Source: Nocardia fusca NBRC 14340 (GTDB lineage Bacteria; Actinomycetota; Actinomycetes; Mycobacteriales; Mycobacteriaceae). From it: a stretch of DNA of 64,000 nucleotides. The translations under genes and the position numbers were made by a program. A model generated the notes under the pieces. That model made no database searches. It saw only the letters and a list, made by a program, of their open reading frames with translations, and was not told where the DNA came from. The stretch is from contig NZ_BDCU01000015.1 in NCBI RefSeq assembly GCF_001618425.1, forward strand, positions 18,774-82,773, given 5' to 3'. Of the stretch, positions 1 through 14,002 are shown in pieces; within the stretch, counting starts at the first letter, position 1; each line of letters starts with the position of its first letter.

Positions 1-684
1 AGCCTCACCGGCGTCCTGCACGCCATCGGCCGCAAGGGCGAACGCCCGGTGCCCCCGTTGAACATGGTCGGCGATTTCGGCGGCGGCTCCATGTTCCTGG
101 TGTTCGGCATCCTGGCGGCCCTGGTGGAACGCCAGAACTCCGGTAAAGGCCAGGTCATCGATGCCGCGATGGTCGACGGGACGCTGGCGCTGTCGAATAT
201 GATCTGGGCCTTCCGCGGTACCGGTGCCTGGTCGTCGGAACGCGGAACGAACCTGCTCGACACCGGTATGTCGTTCTACGACACCTACGAAACCTCCGAC
301 GGCAAGTACATGGCCGTCGGCGCGATCGAGCCCCAGTTCTATGCCCAGCTGCTGGCCGGTCTGGAGATCGACCCCGAAGGTCTGCCCTTCCAGATGGATC
401 CGGCCGGGCAGGACACGCTGAAGAAGCTGTTCACCGAGAAGTTCCGCAGCAAGACCCGCGACGAATGGGCCGCGATCTTCACCGGCACCGACGCCTGTGT
501 GACCCCGGTGCTCACCTTCGACGAGGCGGGCGAGAACGAACATATCGCCGCGCGCGGTTCGCTCATCGAACTGGACAACGTCACCCAGCACGCCCCGGCG
601 CCCCGTTTCTCCCGCACACCCAACGGCGTGCCCACTCCGCCGCCCACCGAGGCGACCCCGATCGAAACCATCTGGACCGACTGA
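1..684 (+). CDS. CaiB/BaiF CoA-transferase (alpha-methylacyl-CoA racemase-like), 5' truncated by window edge
   Basis: The reading frame is open from the first base, so the true start lies outside the window. The visible part has the usual CaiB/BaiF body: a glycine-rich stretch (GDFGGGSMFL), then a hydrophobic helix followed by QVIDAAMVDG. The C-terminal domain contains a TYETSDGKYMAVGA segment and an ACVTPVL segment typical of alpha-methylacyl-CoA racemases. Family members move CoA between acids or epimerise 2-methylacyl-CoA during branched-chain and sterol side-chain oxidation. The catalytic aspartate expected in the N-terminal half cannot be checked. The gene ends 8 bases before a strong hairpin. 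Substrate is not inferable. Confidence 0.85.
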   Translation, partial: SLTGVLHAIGRKGERPVPPLNMVGDFGGGSMFLVFGILAALVERQNSGKGQVIDAAMVDGTLALSNMIWAFRGTGAWSSERGTNLLDTGMSFYDTYETSDGKYMAVGAIEPQFYAQLLAGLEIDPEGLPFQMDPAGQDTLKKLFTEKFRSKTRDEWAAIFTGTDACVTPVLTFDEAGENEHIAARGSLIELDNVTQHAPAPRFSRTPNGVPTPPPTEATPIETIWTD

Positions 685-691
685 TCTACGC

Positions 692-719
692 GGGCGGGCC
701 GGTGCGCGCCGGCCCGCCC
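692..719 (+). terminator. Hairpin terminator after CoA-transferase
   Basis: An 11-bp perfect GC stem (692-702 paired with 709-719) with a 6-base loop starts 8 bases after the stop codon of the CoA-transferase gene. There is no U-tract, as is common in actinobacteria. The next gene converges from the other strand, ending at 841. Confidence 0.6.
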
Positions 720-840
720 CTGCTCCGGCGGAACGGCGCAAGCGCGTGGCTATGGTGCCGGAATCAGCGCGAATGCGCCGAACCGGCGCTTTCTCGCGAC
801 AGACGGACAGCTCCCCATACTCCGGCGAGATCGAAACCGT

Positions 841-2016
841 TCATACCGCACACACCCGGGCCAGCAGTTCGATGCCGTGATCGATCTGTTCCACCGGTGC
901 GCCGGCGAAACTGAGCCGTAGCGCCGGACTCTGGGTCTCCGCCGCGAAGAACACAGAGCCGGGCAGGAACGCCACTCCGCATTCGAGTGCCGGCCCGAGG
1001 AGGGCATCGGTGTTCAGGCCGGGTGGGCCCTCCAGCCACAGGAACATTCCACCTTCCGGCTCCGTCCAGCGATACCCGGCGGGAAAATGCCGGGCCAGCG
1101 CGGCGGTCATCGTCGCCAGCTTCGCCGCATAGGTCTCGGTCAGCAGTTCGAGATGGTCGGCCGCGGCGGGACCGGCGAGGAACCGAGCCGCGATGGCCTG
1201 CGTGAACGCCGAAGTCTGCATATCGATCCCCTGTTTGAGGGCCAGCACATGGTCGACGAGTTCGCGCGGCAGCACCTCGATCCCGATCCGCAGGGCCGGG
1301 GCCAGTGTTTTCGACAATGAGGTGATGTAGACGGTGTGATCGGGTGCGAACGACCAGAAGGCGGGGACCGGAGTCCCTCGGTAGCGGAGGTCGGAGTACA
1401 CATCGTCCTCCACCACCAGTGCACCGCGGCGTAGGACGATATCGGCGATCTCGGCCCGCCGGGATACCGGCATCGTGCGGCCGGTGGGATTCTGAAAGGT
1501 CGGCAGCAGATAGATCAACGCCACATCCTGATCCGCCAGTGCCGCGTCCAGCGCCCGCGGCACCATACCCTCGGTATCGGATTCGACCTCGATCACCCGT
1601 GCCCCGTGGCTGCGGAACACCTTCACCGCCGGGCCGTAGGTCGGCGCTTCGACCAGCACCACCGCCCCCGGTCCCAGGAGTGCCATGCACAGATTGTGCA
1701 GCGCCCCGGACCCGCCCGTCGCGATGTGCAACCGGTCCGTCGGGCAGCCGATACCGCGCCCGGACAGCAGGGTCCGCGCTTGCTCCAGCAGTGCCGGAAA
1801 GCCTCGGGTGACGCCGTATTGCAGAGCGGTGCTGCCGTATTCGGCGAGCACCTCACCGGCCAGTGCCGCCACTGTATCGACCGGTAACAGGCCGGGATCC
1901 GGTGCACCGACCGCGAACGAGATCACTTCCGGGCGCCCGGCCAGCGTCGCGAAGGCCTCGTCGATCGGGCCGCTGCGTACGACAGGCCGGTGACCGGGCC
2001 GCAGAATGGCGGTCAT
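841..2016 (-). CDS. PLP-dependent aminotransferase, class I/II (MocR/LysN-like catalytic domain only)
   Basis: A 391-aa fold-type I aminotransferase. The PLP lysine lies in SLSKTLAPALRIG. The motif YLLPTFQNPTGRTM and the VVEDDVYSDLRY aspartate segment are typical of the 2-aminoadipate/LysN group and of the catalytic half of MocR regulators. There is no winged-helix domain at the N-terminus, so it should act as an enzyme. It starts with ATG 37 bases after the end of a cupin gene on the same strand, so the two are probably one transcript. The amino-acid substrate cannot be told from the sequence. Confidence 0.85.
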   Translation of the reverse strand: MTAILRPGHRPVVRSGPIDEAFATLAGRPEVISFAVGAPDPGLLPVDTVAALAGEVLAEYGSTALQYGVTRGFPALLEQARTLLSGRGIGCPTDRLHIATGGSGALHNLCMALLGPGAVVLVEAPTYGPAVKVFRSHGARVIEVESDTEGMVPRALDAALADQDVALIYLLPTFQNPTGRTMPVSRRAEIADIVLRRGALVVEDDVYSDLRYRGTPVPAFWSFAPDHTVYITSLSKTLAPALRIGIEVLPRELVDHVLALKQGIDMQTSAFTQAIAARFLAGPAAADHLELLTETYAAKLATMTAALARHFPAGYRWTEPEGGMFLWLEGPPGLNTDALLGPALECGVAFLPGSVFFAAETQSPALRLSFAGAPVEQIDHGIELLARVCAV

Positions 2017-2053
2017 ACTGAGTCCCTTTGGGGTTCGTGGAGACCGCAGTCGC

Positions 2054-2506
2054 TCACGCCGCGGCGCGTTCGCGCCGCAACCGGGCCGCGATCTCGGCGG
2101 CGGCCTCGTCGAACTCCGGTGTCAGGATCAGGTCTTCGCTGAACTTCGGGTCGGTGCGGATATCGAGGGCCACCACCTCGTCGGTATCGCTGAGGTTGAC
2201 CGCGACATGCACGACCCCGGGCGGTACGTAGAGGAATTCACCGGGTCCGTGCTCGTGTGGCACCAGTTCCGGGCCGATCAGTGTCGCGGCATGTCCCCGC
2301 GTGCACACCACGATCGTCTCGGAGTGTGCGTGATAGTGGGCGCGGGCGACTTTGCCCGGCGGCATGTTCACCAAACCCGCCGAAATCGCTTCGGCACCGC
2401 AGGTGTCACTGGTGACACACGGAACCAAGAACTGGTTGTGCGGACCCACTACCTCCTGGATATCGGCGGTGGATATGACGCGGGCGGTGCTGATCAGGTC
2501 CTTCAT
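2054..2506 (-). CDS. Cupin-domain protein
   Basis: A small single-domain cupin of 150 aa. Metal-ligand-like residues are visible in ARAHYHAHSETIVV (His-x-His and Glu of cupin motif 1) and in GEFLYVPPGVVHVAVN (motif 2 with His). The ATG at 2506 is preferred over a TTG five codons upstream. It precedes the aminotransferase gene by 37 bases, which suggests a shared small-molecule pathway. Cupins of this kind may be dioxygenases, isomerases or sugar/amino-acid binders, and I cannot choose among these. Confidence 0.8.
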   Translation of the reverse strand: MKDLISTARVISTADIQEVVGPHNQFLVPCVTSDTCGAEAISAGLVNMPPGKVARAHYHAHSETIVVCTRGHAATLIGPELVPHEHGPGEFLYVPPGVVHVAVNLSDTDEVVALDIRTDPKFSEDLILTPEFDEAAAEIAARLRRERAAA

Positions 2507-2784
2507 TCGAACTGCTTTCAAGTTTGTGCTTCGGTCGCCCCGGTGAAGTTACCGACGGCAAACTCCTGGCTGACCCGGCCGGAGTCGCCGGTGCTGGGAG
2601 GACGGTGACTCGGGACCGGAAAACTACGGCCGGTGGCCGGGCGGTGCTGAGCGGTGTCGGCCGGTTTCACACCGAAGGCTATGGCCGGGGCAGGCCGAAG
2701 ACATCCGCCGCCCGTTCCGGAACATCGGTACGGCGGACCATCGCGCTACCGCCGGAACCTTGTCCCGTAAGGGCGCGCGGCGGT

Positions 2785-6709
<3,925 letters not shown>

Positions 6710-6713
<4 letters not shown>

Positions 6714-8068
6714 CGATACTCCCGCAGTCTTGGCCAGATGCCGAAGGCGATGTACGCCGCGGCGGCGAAGCCGAGGATCAACGCACCTGGTGCCAGATAG
6801 TCGAGTACCCGGGCGCTGTGGAAAATATTGCTGCGTAGCGTGTCCCGGGTCTCGGTGATCCCGTTACCCAGCGCGTTGTCCAGAGCTTCCACATGAACGG
6901 TAGCGTTCTCGGTGCCCGGCGCGGTGGCGATCGTGGCCGCGCGGGCGAATTCGCCGCGGTTGAGTGCCTCGTTCATCCGCTGGTGCGCCGCCAGCCAGTG
7001 CAGCAGCGCGGCCCGCGCGTCGGCGGTCGCCCGGTCGGTATGCCCGGCGAGCAGTTCGTTGAGCCGGGTGACGTTGGCGTCGAACGCGTGATCGTAGTCG
7101 CCGGTGGTGTCGCGGCGTACCAGTTTCAGTGTTTCCGCCGAACGCGCCTGCTGTGCCAGGATCCGGCTCTCGGTGAGCCGGGCGGCGGGCACCGTCCCGT
7201 CGGCCCGGCCGCTGGACATCGCCACCGACGAAACAGATCCGGCGATCACCGTCCACAGCATCAGCGTGAGCAACGCGCCGGAGGCCAGCAGCAGGCCCGG
7301 ATTGAAGGTGCGGTGCCACCGCCGGGCCAGCAGCCGTTGCGCCCACACCAGCGCGATCACGGCGACCACGAGCAGCGCGATCGCCGACCACGGCGGCCGG
7401 ACGTGCCGGTCCTGGGCGGAATCGACCGCGGCCGCGCGCCGCACATACAGCTGTTCGGCGGTCGGCAGCAGCACCGTCTGCATCTCCGACGACGCCTCGC
7501 TCATGTAGGCCGCCCCGACCGGGTGGCCCTCCCGGTTGTTCGCCCGCGCGGTCTCCACCAGGCCCGAGTACACGGGTAGTCCCGACCCGATACCCATCCG
7601 CTGCAGGACGTCCTGGGGGTCGTCCCCGGACAGCGTCACCAGATCGGCGCCCGCTTCCCCCAGCGCCTGGCTGTAGCGGTCGCGCACCTGTTCGGGTTCC
7701 AGGCCGCCGGAGATGAATGCCGTGGCCGCGGCGGCGTCGGCCACCGAGAGCGCGGTGTAGAGCCGATGTGCCGCGTTCGCATCGGGTTCGGTATGGGCGA
7801 GCAGCACGTCGAGGTCGCTCTGGCGGTCGTGCACGGCGCCCGCGGTGATCACCCCCGAACCCAGGGAAAGCACGATCAGCAGGAGCCCGACGCCGAGCAG
7901 CCGCCCGGGCGAGGATTGGGCGAACAGGCGTAAACGTGCAGGATTCAACCGCTTCCAGGCCTGCGCGAGCCGGGGGCGGACGAGCCTCGCCCGCCCGGGG
8001 GCGGGCGCCGGTTCCGGGTGGGCCGGGTCGGGTTCGGATACCACCCGATCCACCGCCAACCGCGTCAT
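6710..8068 (-). CDS. glnX: GlnX, transmembrane linker of the GlnH-PknG sensing system
   Basis: A 452-aa membrane protein with an N-terminal helix (LGVGLLLIVLSLGSGVI), a large helical extracytoplasmic part, central helices (WSAIALLVVAVIALVWA and a following pair) and a C-terminal helix (LAPGALILGFAAAAYIAF). This matches GlnX, which connects GlnH outside to PknG inside. ATG 8068 is chosen because GGAGGG lies about six bases upstream; the frame extends further 5' without a site. It is the first gene of the operon and overlaps glnH by four bases. Confidence 0.88.
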
Positions 8069-8253
8069 GTCCACCCTCCAACTCTGGGCGCCGTGTGCGC
8101 TGTATCGCTCCGCCGGTGCCGCGCGAGATCGCTCACACCGCTGCCATGAGCGTATTCGGTATTCTCCACGCGCGCGCCCCGACCTCCACAACGCGCCACC
8201 CACCACCACCGGTGGGGCAGGATGGAGGTAACGGTCGACGAGGGCGGTGCGAG

Positions 8254-9009
8254 ATGCGTGGTGACGGTGACGGGTGGTCCATAAGCCCCGGTGGTGTGCG
8301 GCACTGGGGCCTGTTCGGTGCGGCCGGCCTGCTGCTGCGCGCCCCGATCGGTAGCGGTGGTTCGGCGGTGTTGCTGCAGCATCGCGCGCTGTGGAGTCAC
8401 GAGGGCGGGACCTGGGCGTTGCCCGGCGGGGCCCGCGACAGCGACGAGTCGGCGGTGCACGCGGCGGTCCGCGAAGCCGACGAGGAGGCCGGTATCAAGG
8501 CCGCGGACATCCGGGTGCGCGCCGAACGGGTCACCGCCACCGCCCCGAGCGGCTGGACCTACACGACGGTGATCGCCGATGCGGGCAAACCGCTGCCGGT
8601 GCGTCCGAACATGGAGAGTGTGGAACTGGCCTGGGTGCCGGAGGACGAGGTGGATCAGCGTCCGCTGCACGCCGGGTTCGCGCACGCCTGGCCCGGCTTG
8701 CGGGCCACGTTCGCCTGGATGGACCCGGGTGAGTACCCGGCGGCGGACGCGGCGGAGCTGGCCGCGACCCTGCCGCGCACGGTCGACCTGGGTGCGGAGT
8801 TCGTCTGGTTGCACGCCGAACCCGACGGGCCCGGTGACCGTGCCGTCCTGCTGAACCCCCCGTACCCGCCGGAGAATCCGGAACCGAGTGGGTCCCCGAA
8901 TCCGGCGGGCGAAGCGGACGATCCGGGTGCGGGGCTCGGTGGGTCCGCAGACGCGGAGGCCAGAGTGCTGGGGATTCCGCGCAGCGCGGTGCTGGGATCG
9001 GAGCGCTGA
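8254..9009 (+). CDS. Nudix hydrolase
   Basis: A 251-aa protein with a full Nudix box: G-A-R-D-S-D-E, seven residues, then READEEAGI, giving the metal-binding REx2EE. Nudix enzymes hydrolyse nucleoside diphosphate derivatives. The C-terminal 60 residues are Pro/Gly/Glu-rich and probably disordered. ATG 8254 is the first start that gives a normal N-terminus before the beta-strand GLFGAAGLLLRAP. The next gene (RibD-type reductase) starts one base after its stop, so the two are coupled. The substrate is unknown; the reductase/deaminase neighbours hint at flavin or pterin metabolism. Confidence 0.85.
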   Translation: MRGDGDGWSISPGGVRHWGLFGAAGLLLRAPIGSGGSAVLLQHRALWSHEGGTWALPGGARDSDESAVHAAVREADEEAGIKAADIRVRAERVTATAPSGWTYTTVIADAGKPLPVRPNMESVELAWVPEDEVDQRPLHAGFAHAWPGLRATFAWMDPGEYPAADAAELAATLPRTVDLGAEFVWLHAEPDGPGDRAVLLNPPYPPENPEPSGSPNPAGEADDPGAGLGGSADAEARVLGIPRSAVLGSER

Positions 9010-9010
9010 A

Positions 9011-9715
9011 TTGGGAAACGGCGCGGAGGAAGCCGCGCGGCCGGCCCGGCCGTACGTGCTGCTCTCGGTCGCGATGAGTGTCGACGGCTATATCGACGAT
9101 ATGGAGCCCGAACGCCTGCTGCTGTCCAACGACGCCGATTTCGACCGGGTGGACGGTATCCGTGCCTGGTCGGACGCGATTCTCGTGGGAGCCGAGACGC
9201 TGCGCCGAGACAATCCGCGGTTGCTCGTACGCGACGAGTCGCGGCGTGCGCAGCGGATCGCCGCGGGCCGGCCGGAGTACCCCCGCAAGGTGACGGTGAC
9301 CGCGCGCGGCGAACTGGATCCGGAGGCGCGTTTCTGGCGGTACGGTACCGCCGAACACGCCCCGCTCGTCTACACCACCGACGCGGGCGCACGGCGGCTG
9401 CGCGACCGGTTGACCGTACCGGCCGAGATCGTGGCCCTGGGCCCGGAACTCGAATTCGGGCAGTTGCTCGACGATCTCGGCGCCCGGGGCATCGGGCGGT
9501 TGATGGTGGAGGGCGGCGGCCGGATCCACACCGCGTTCCTGTCCGCCGGACTGGCCGACGAACTGCTGGTCGCGGTCGGGCCCACGCTCGTCGGCGACCC
9601 CGCCGCCCCGCGTTTCCTGCATCCCGCGCGGTTTCCCGGCGGTTCCACCCATCGCATGCGCCTGGTCGAGGTGGAGCGGCTCGGGGATGTGGCAGTGTTG
9701 CGGTACAGACCCTAG
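9011..9715 (+). CDS. RibD C-terminal-type pyrimidine reductase (dihydrofolate reductase fold)
   Basis: A 234-aa stand-alone RibD_C reductase. The start PYVLLSVAMSVDGYIDD is the classic first strand of this family, followed by SDAILVGAETLRRDNP and the NADPH-binding region IGRLMVEGGGRIHTAFL. Family members reduce 5-amino-6-ribosylamino-uracil phosphate in riboflavin synthesis or act on other pyrimidines/pterins. TTG at 9011 lets the gene begin one base after the Nudix stop; GTG 9056 is a shorter alternative. In bifunctional RibD this domain is fused to a deaminase; here the deaminase is a separate gene 146 bases downstream. Confidence 0.82.
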   Translation: MGNGAEEAARPARPYVLLSVAMSVDGYIDDMEPERLLLSNDADFDRVDGIRAWSDAILVGAETLRRDNPRLLVRDESRRAQRIAAGRPEYPRKVTVTARGELDPEARFWRYGTAEHAPLVYTTDAGARRLRDRLTVPAEIVALGPELEFGQLLDDLGARGIGRLMVEGGGRIHTAFLSAGLADELLVAVGPTLVGDPAAPRFLHPARFPGGSTHRMRLVEVERLGDVAVLRYRP

Positions 9716-9815
9716 GCGTACCTCCGCATCCGCGCCGGCCATGCGCTCTTGCGTACCTCCGCATCCGCGCCGGCCGTGCGCTCTTGCGTACCTCGGCATC
9801 AGCTCCGGCCGTGCG
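9716..9815. repeat. Three-copy 35-bp tandem repeat
   Basis: Units at 9716-9750 and 9751-9785 differ at a single base. A third, shorter and more diverged unit spans 9786-9815. Each begins gcgtacctcSgcatc. The array starts immediately at the stop codon of the reductase gene and ends 46 bases before the deaminase start. Confidence 0.9.
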
Positions 9816-9861
9816 CGGACTGTGGACGGGTTACGCCCGACAGCGCCATCTAGGAGGCCCG

Positions 9862-10317
9862 GTGCCCGAACCCGACCACCACTACTGGATGAACCGGGCG
9901 ATCGAACTCTCGCGGCGGAGTCCGCAGGCACCCGGTGCTTTCTCGGTGGGCGCCGTGATCGTCGCCGACGGCGCCGAAATAGCCACCGGCTATTCGCGGG
10001 AAACCGATCCCAAGGTGCACGCCGAGGAATCCGCCCTGGACAAACTGGATCCGCACGATCCGCGGTTGCGGCAGGCCACCCTCTACAGCACCCTGGAGCC
10101 CTGTTCGGAGCGGGCGACCAAAACGCGGCTGCCCTGTACCGATCGCGTGCTCGCCGCCGGTATCCCGGTGGTGGTGATCGCGTGGCGCGAGCCGTCCACG
10201 TTCGTCGAGAACTGTGTGGGAGTGGAGAAACTGCGCGAGCACGGGGTGCGGGTACTCGAACTCCCGGATCTGGCCGAGGCCGCCATGGCGGTGAACCGCC
10301 ACCTCGATCTGTCCTGA
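9862..10317 (+). CDS. RibD N-terminal-type / CMP-dCMP-family zinc deaminase
   Basis: A 151-aa cytidine-deaminase-fold enzyme. Zinc ligands and the catalytic glutamate are visible in KVHAEESALDKL (HAE) and TLEPCSERATKTRLPC (PCx9C, the spacing of RibD/guanine deaminases). GTG 9862 is preceded by a perfect AGGAGG at 9852-9857, so I choose it over the upstream in-frame ATG inside the repeat array. Together with the preceding reductase it could perform the two steps of RibD from separate genes, but other substrates are possible. It converges on dnaE with only 8 bases between stop codons. Confidence 0.82.
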   Translation: MPEPDHHYWMNRAIELSRRSPQAPGAFSVGAVIVADGAEIATGYSRETDPKVHAEESALDKLDPHDPRLRQATLYSTLEPCSERATKTRLPCTDRVLAAGIPVVVIAWREPSTFVENCVGVEKLREHGVRVLELPDLAEAAMAVNRHLDLS

Positions 10318-10325
10318 TCGTCTCG

Positions 10326-13300
10326 TCAGCGCAGACAAGCCGGTCCGAACAGTGCTTTCAGCTCACCCATCAGCGCGGGTGAGGTGGTGATGCGGAAACG
10401 GGGGTCCAGGGCGAGCAGCCGGGGACCCCGGGCGCCGATCAGGTCGATTCGCAGGTCGGTGGGGCCGGGATGCCGCTGCAGGGTCTCGCGCAGGGCGCGG
10501 ACCGTGTGCGGGGTACAGGCCGCCACCGGGAGGGTGAGGGTGACCGGCCGCCCGGCGGTACCGGCGGTGAGATCCGGTGCGGTCACCTGATCGCCCAGCA
10601 GCGACCGGCGCCCGTCGCGGACGCTGACCGTCGCGGTGATCACCACGATCGCGTCCTCGGTGAGATATCCGGCGGCGGTGGCGTGGGCAGCGGGGAAGAA
10701 CAGGATTTCGGCACCGGCCTCCAGGTCCTCCAGACGCACGACCGCCCAGGGTTCGCCCTTCCTGGTGACGCGCCGGTCGACGGCGGCGATGATGCCGGCC
10801 AGCCGCACCCGGCGGCCGTGCGGGACGCGACCGTCGTGCAGGGCGGCGAGTGGGGTGTCACCGGCGGCGCCGAGCGCGGCGGCGATATCGTCGAGCGGAT
10901 GCCCGGAGACATAGAGCCCGAGCATCTCCCGTTCGTAGCCCAACCGCTCCCGTGTTTCCCATTCCTCGTCGGGGACGGGCACCTCGAAAACGGAGGTGTT
11001 CGCGGCGGGGTCGGCGGTAGCACCGGAGAAGAGGTCGAATTGCCCGCGTGCCGCGGCTTTCTTGGTGACCGTCACCGCGTCGATCGCTTCGCTGTGGATC
11101 GTGTACAGACCTTTGCGGGGATGGCCGAGGGATTCGAAGGCGCCCGCTTTGACCAGTGATTCGACCACCTTCTTGGTGCACGCCACACTGTCGGCTTTCG
11201 CCAGGTAGTCGGAGAAGCAGGTGAACGCACCGGCCGACTCCCGCGCCCGGATCACCGCCCGCACCACCGGTTCACCGACATTGCGGACCGCACCCAGGCC
11301 GAAGCGGATATCGGGCCCGACGCTGGTGAACGTGGCCGCCGACTGGTTCACATCCGGTGGCAGCACTCGGATACCACGTTTGCGGCAGTCGGCCAGATAG
11401 ATCGCCGATTTGTCCTTGTCGTCACCGACCGAGGTGAGCAGGGCAGCCATGAACTCCGCCGGATAGTTGGCCTTGAGGTAGGCGGTCCAGTACATCACCA
11501 GGCTGTAGCCGGCGGCGTGCGATTTGTTGTAGGCGTAGCCGGCGAACGGCAGCACCGCCTCCCACAGCGCGGTCACCGCCGCGTCGCTGTAGCCGTTGCC
11601 GCGCATACCGTCCCGGAAGTTCTCGAACTCCATGGCCAGAACTTCCGGTTTCTTCTTACCCATCGCCCGGCGCAGCAGATCGGCCTGGCCCAGGGAGTAT
11701 CCGGCGACCTGCTGCGCGATCTGCATGATCTGCTCCTGATAGACGATCAGCGCGTAGGTTTCGGCGAGGACCGCGCGCAGCGCTTCGTCCAGTTCGGGAT
11801 GGATCGGCGTGACCGCTTCCCGCCCGTTCTTGCGATCGGCGTAGGACCAGTGCGCTCCCACGCCCATCGGCCCCGGCCGGTAGAGGGCGTTGGAGGCCAC
11901 CAGATCGTTGAACTCGGTGGGGGCCATCCGCAGCAGCAGTTCCCGCATACCGGCCGAGTCCATCTGGAACACCCCGAGATTGTCGCCGCGCGCCAGCATG
12001 GCGTAGGTGGGCTCGTCGTCGAGGGCGAGGGTGTCCAGGTCGATCTCGATACCGCGGTTGCCGCGGATATTGTCGAGGCAGTCACCGATCACGGTGAGGG
12101 TGCGCAGACCCAGGAAATCCATTTTCAGCAGACCGACGGCCTCACACGACGGGTAGTCCCAGCCGGTGATGATCGCCCCGTCCTGCGGGCGCTTCCACAG
12201 CGGCACGATATCGAGCAGCGGTTCGCTGGACAGGATCACCGCGCAGGCGTGGACCCCGGCGCCGCGGACCATCCCCTCGAGCCCGACCGCAGTGTCGTAG
12301 ATGCGACGCATATCCGGGTCTGCCTCGATGAGTGCCCGCACCTCCGCCGCCTCGCCGTAGCGTTCGTGGCCGGGATCGGTGATCCCCGCCACCGGGATGT
12401 CCTTGGCCGCCACCGCGGGCGGCAGCGCCTTGGTGATCCGGTCGGCGAGGGCGAATCCGGGCTGACCGAACTGGACGCGGGCGGCGTCCTTGATGGCCGC
12501 CTTGGTCTTGATGGTGCCGAAGGTGATCACCTGGGCGACCTTGTCCGCGCCCCAGCGCTCGGCGGCGTAGCGGATCATCTCGCCGCGGCGGCGGTCGTCG
12601 AAATCGATATCGATATCGGGTGCCGACGGGCGCTCGGGGTTGAGGAACCGTTCGAACAGCAGCCCGTGCTCGATGGGGTCGATATTGGTGATCGCCAGCG
12701 CGTAGGCCACCAGCGACCCCGCCGCCGAACCACGGCCGGGGCCGACCCGGATACCGACCCGGCGGGCGTGCGCCACCAGATCGCCGACCACCAGGAAGTA
12801 GGCGGGAAAACCCTTGTCGCGGATGATGTCCAGCTCGAACCGCGCGCGGCCGTGGTAGCTGTCGGGTACGCCCGCGGGGAAACGCCAGCGCAGGCCCGCG
12901 TCCACCTCGCGGCGCAACCAGCTGTCCTCGGTATGGCCTTCCGGCACCGGGAACACCGGCATCCGGTCGCGGAATTCCCACACCTCGTCGTACGGTTCGA
13001 TGCGTTCGGCCACTGCGAGGGTGGTATCGCAGGCGCCGGGCACTTCCGCGTCCCACAGGGCGCGCATCTCCGCCGCGGACCTGAGATAGAAACTGTCGCC
13101 GTCGAACCGGAACCGTGCCGGATCCGACAGCGTCTTGCCCGTCTGCACACACAGCATCGCCTCGTGTGCCGCCGCCTGCTCCCGTAGTACGTAGTGACAG
13201 TCGTTGGTGGCCAGTGCCGTGAGCCCGGCCTTCCGGCCGACGGCGAGCAGATCGTCGCGGACCCGGCGTTCGATCGTCAGGCCGTGGTCCATCACTTCCA

Positions 13301-13865
13301 GGAAGAAGTTGTCCGGGCCGAAGATATCGCGCCAGCGGCCCGCGGCCGCGTAGGCGGCGTCGAACTGCCCCAGCCGCAGGCGGGTCTGGACCTCGCCGGA
13401 CGGACAACCCGTGGTCGCCAGGACACCTTCAGCGTGTTCGGCGACGAGTTCGGCGTCCATCCGCGGCCATTTCCCCAACTGCCCCTCGAACGACGCGCGC
13501 GAGGACAGCCGGAAGAGATTGCGCAGACCCACCGCGTTCCGGGCGAACAGTGTCATGTGCAGATACGCGCCCGACCCCGACACATCGTCGGATTTCTGCC
13601 CGGGCTCGCCCCAGAAGACCCGTTTGCCGGAGAACCTGGATTCCGGTGCGATATACGCCTCGATACCGATGATCGGTTTCACCGGCGAATCCCGGGATCG
13701 GCGGAAGAACTCCGCCGCCCCGTACATGTTGCCGTGATCGGTCATCCCGACCGCCGGCATCCCCAGGCGCTCGGCTTCCGCGAACAGCGGACCCACCTTG
13801 GCCATACCGTCGAGCATCGAGTACTCGGTGTGGTTGTGCAGATGCACGAAAGACGCGCCCGTCAT
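10326..13865 (-). CDS. dnaE: DNA polymerase III alpha subunit, DnaE1 type
   Basis: A full-length C-family polymerase of 1179 aa, close to the usual DnaE1 length. The N-terminal PHP domain starts [16 protein letters not shown] and keeps TDHGNMYGA. The palm has PDIDIDFDD with Asp417 and Asp419 as the likely catalytic pair, and the [12 protein letters not shown] motif. A clamp-binding motif QFDLF is at residues 942-946, followed by an OB-fold region. Sequence is of the DnaE1 (replicative) rather than DnaE2 (ImuB-dependent mutagenic) type. The location beside a riboflavin-type deaminase and a LysR gene is not the usual lspA/rluD neighbourhood of mycobacterial dnaE1, so it may be a second copy. 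Confidence 0.92.
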   Translation of the reverse strand: MTGASFVHLHNHTEYSMLDGMAKVGPLFAEAERLGMPAVGMTDHGNMYGAAEFFRRSRDSPVKPIIGIEAYIAPESRFSGKRVFWGEPGQKSDDVSGSGAYLHMTLFARNAVGLRNLFRLSSRASFEGQLGKWPRMDAELVAEHAEGVLATTGCPSGEVQTRLRLGQFDAAYAAAGRWRDIFGPDNFFLEVMDHGLTIERRVRDDLLAVGRKAGLTALATNDCHYVLREQAAAHEAMLCVQTGKTLSDPARFRFDGDSFYLRSAAEMRALWDAEVPGACDTTLAVAERIEPYDEVWEFRDRMPVFPVPEGHTEDSWLRREVDAGLRWRFPAGVPDSYHGRARFELDIIRDKGFPAYFLVVGDLVAHARRVGIRVGPGRGSAAGSLVAYALAITNIDPIEHGLLFERFLNPERPSAPDIDIDFDDRRRGEMIRYAAERWGADKVAQVITFGTIKTKAAIKDAARVQFGQPGFALADRITKALPPAVAAKDIPVAGITDPGHERYGEAAEVRALIEADPDMRRIYDTAVGLEGMVRGAGVHACAVILSSEPLLDIVPLWKRPQDGAIITGWDYPSCEAVGLLKMDFLGLRTLTVIGDCLDNIRGNRGIEIDLDTLALDDEPTYAMLARGDNLGVFQMDSAGMRELLLRMAPTEFNDLVASNALYRPGPMGVGAHWSYADRKNGREAVTPIHPELDEALRAVLAETYALIVYQEQIMQIAQQVAGYSLGQADLLRRAMGKKKPEVLAMEFENFRDGMRGNGYSDAAVTALWEAVLPFAGYAYNKSHAAGYSLVMYWTAYLKANYPAEFMAALLTSVGDDKDKSAIYLADCRKRGIRVLPPDVNQSAATFTSVGPDIRFGLGAVRNVGEPVVRAVIRARESAGAFTCFSDYLAKADSVACTKKVVESLVKAGAFESLGHPRKGLYTIHSEAIDAVTVTKKAAARGQFDLFSGATADPAANTSVFEVPVPDEEWETRERLGYEREMLGLYVSGHPLDDIAAALGAAGDTPLAALHDGRVPHGRRVRLAGIIAAVDRRVTRKGEPWAVVRLEDLEAGAEILFFPAAHATAAGYLTEDAIVVITATVSVRDGRRSLLGDQVTAPDLTAGTAGRPVTLTLPVAACTPHTVRALRETLQRHPGPTDLRIDLIGARGPRLLALDPRFRITTSPALMGELKALFGPACLR

Positions 13866-13930
13866 CGATCACCCCGTGCCGTAGAACCGGGCCCGTGGCC
13901 GATTCGGTTGTCGAACCGGCGGGCCTATAA

Positions 13931-13953
13931 GGTCATTTCGGCTACATATGACC
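13931..13953 (+). promoter_or_regulatory. LysR-type operator (T-N11-A dyad)
   Basis: A perfect 6-bp inverted repeat GGTCAT-N11-ATGACC gives exactly the T-N11-A spacing of LysR-family boxes. It lies in the dnaE/lysR divergent gap, centred about 61 bases upstream of the lysR ATG and 77 bases upstream of the dnaE start, so it could act on either promoter. Confidence 0.65.
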
Positions 13954-14002
13954 AGCTCAAAGGTGCTGAGTCGAACAATCGACACGACAGCGGAGACAAC
14001 CG

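Noticed and set aside
11517..13187. 556-codon plus-strand frame opposite dnaE
   Set aside because: Shadow of a clearly coding polymerase gene; His/Gly/Arg-rich composition.
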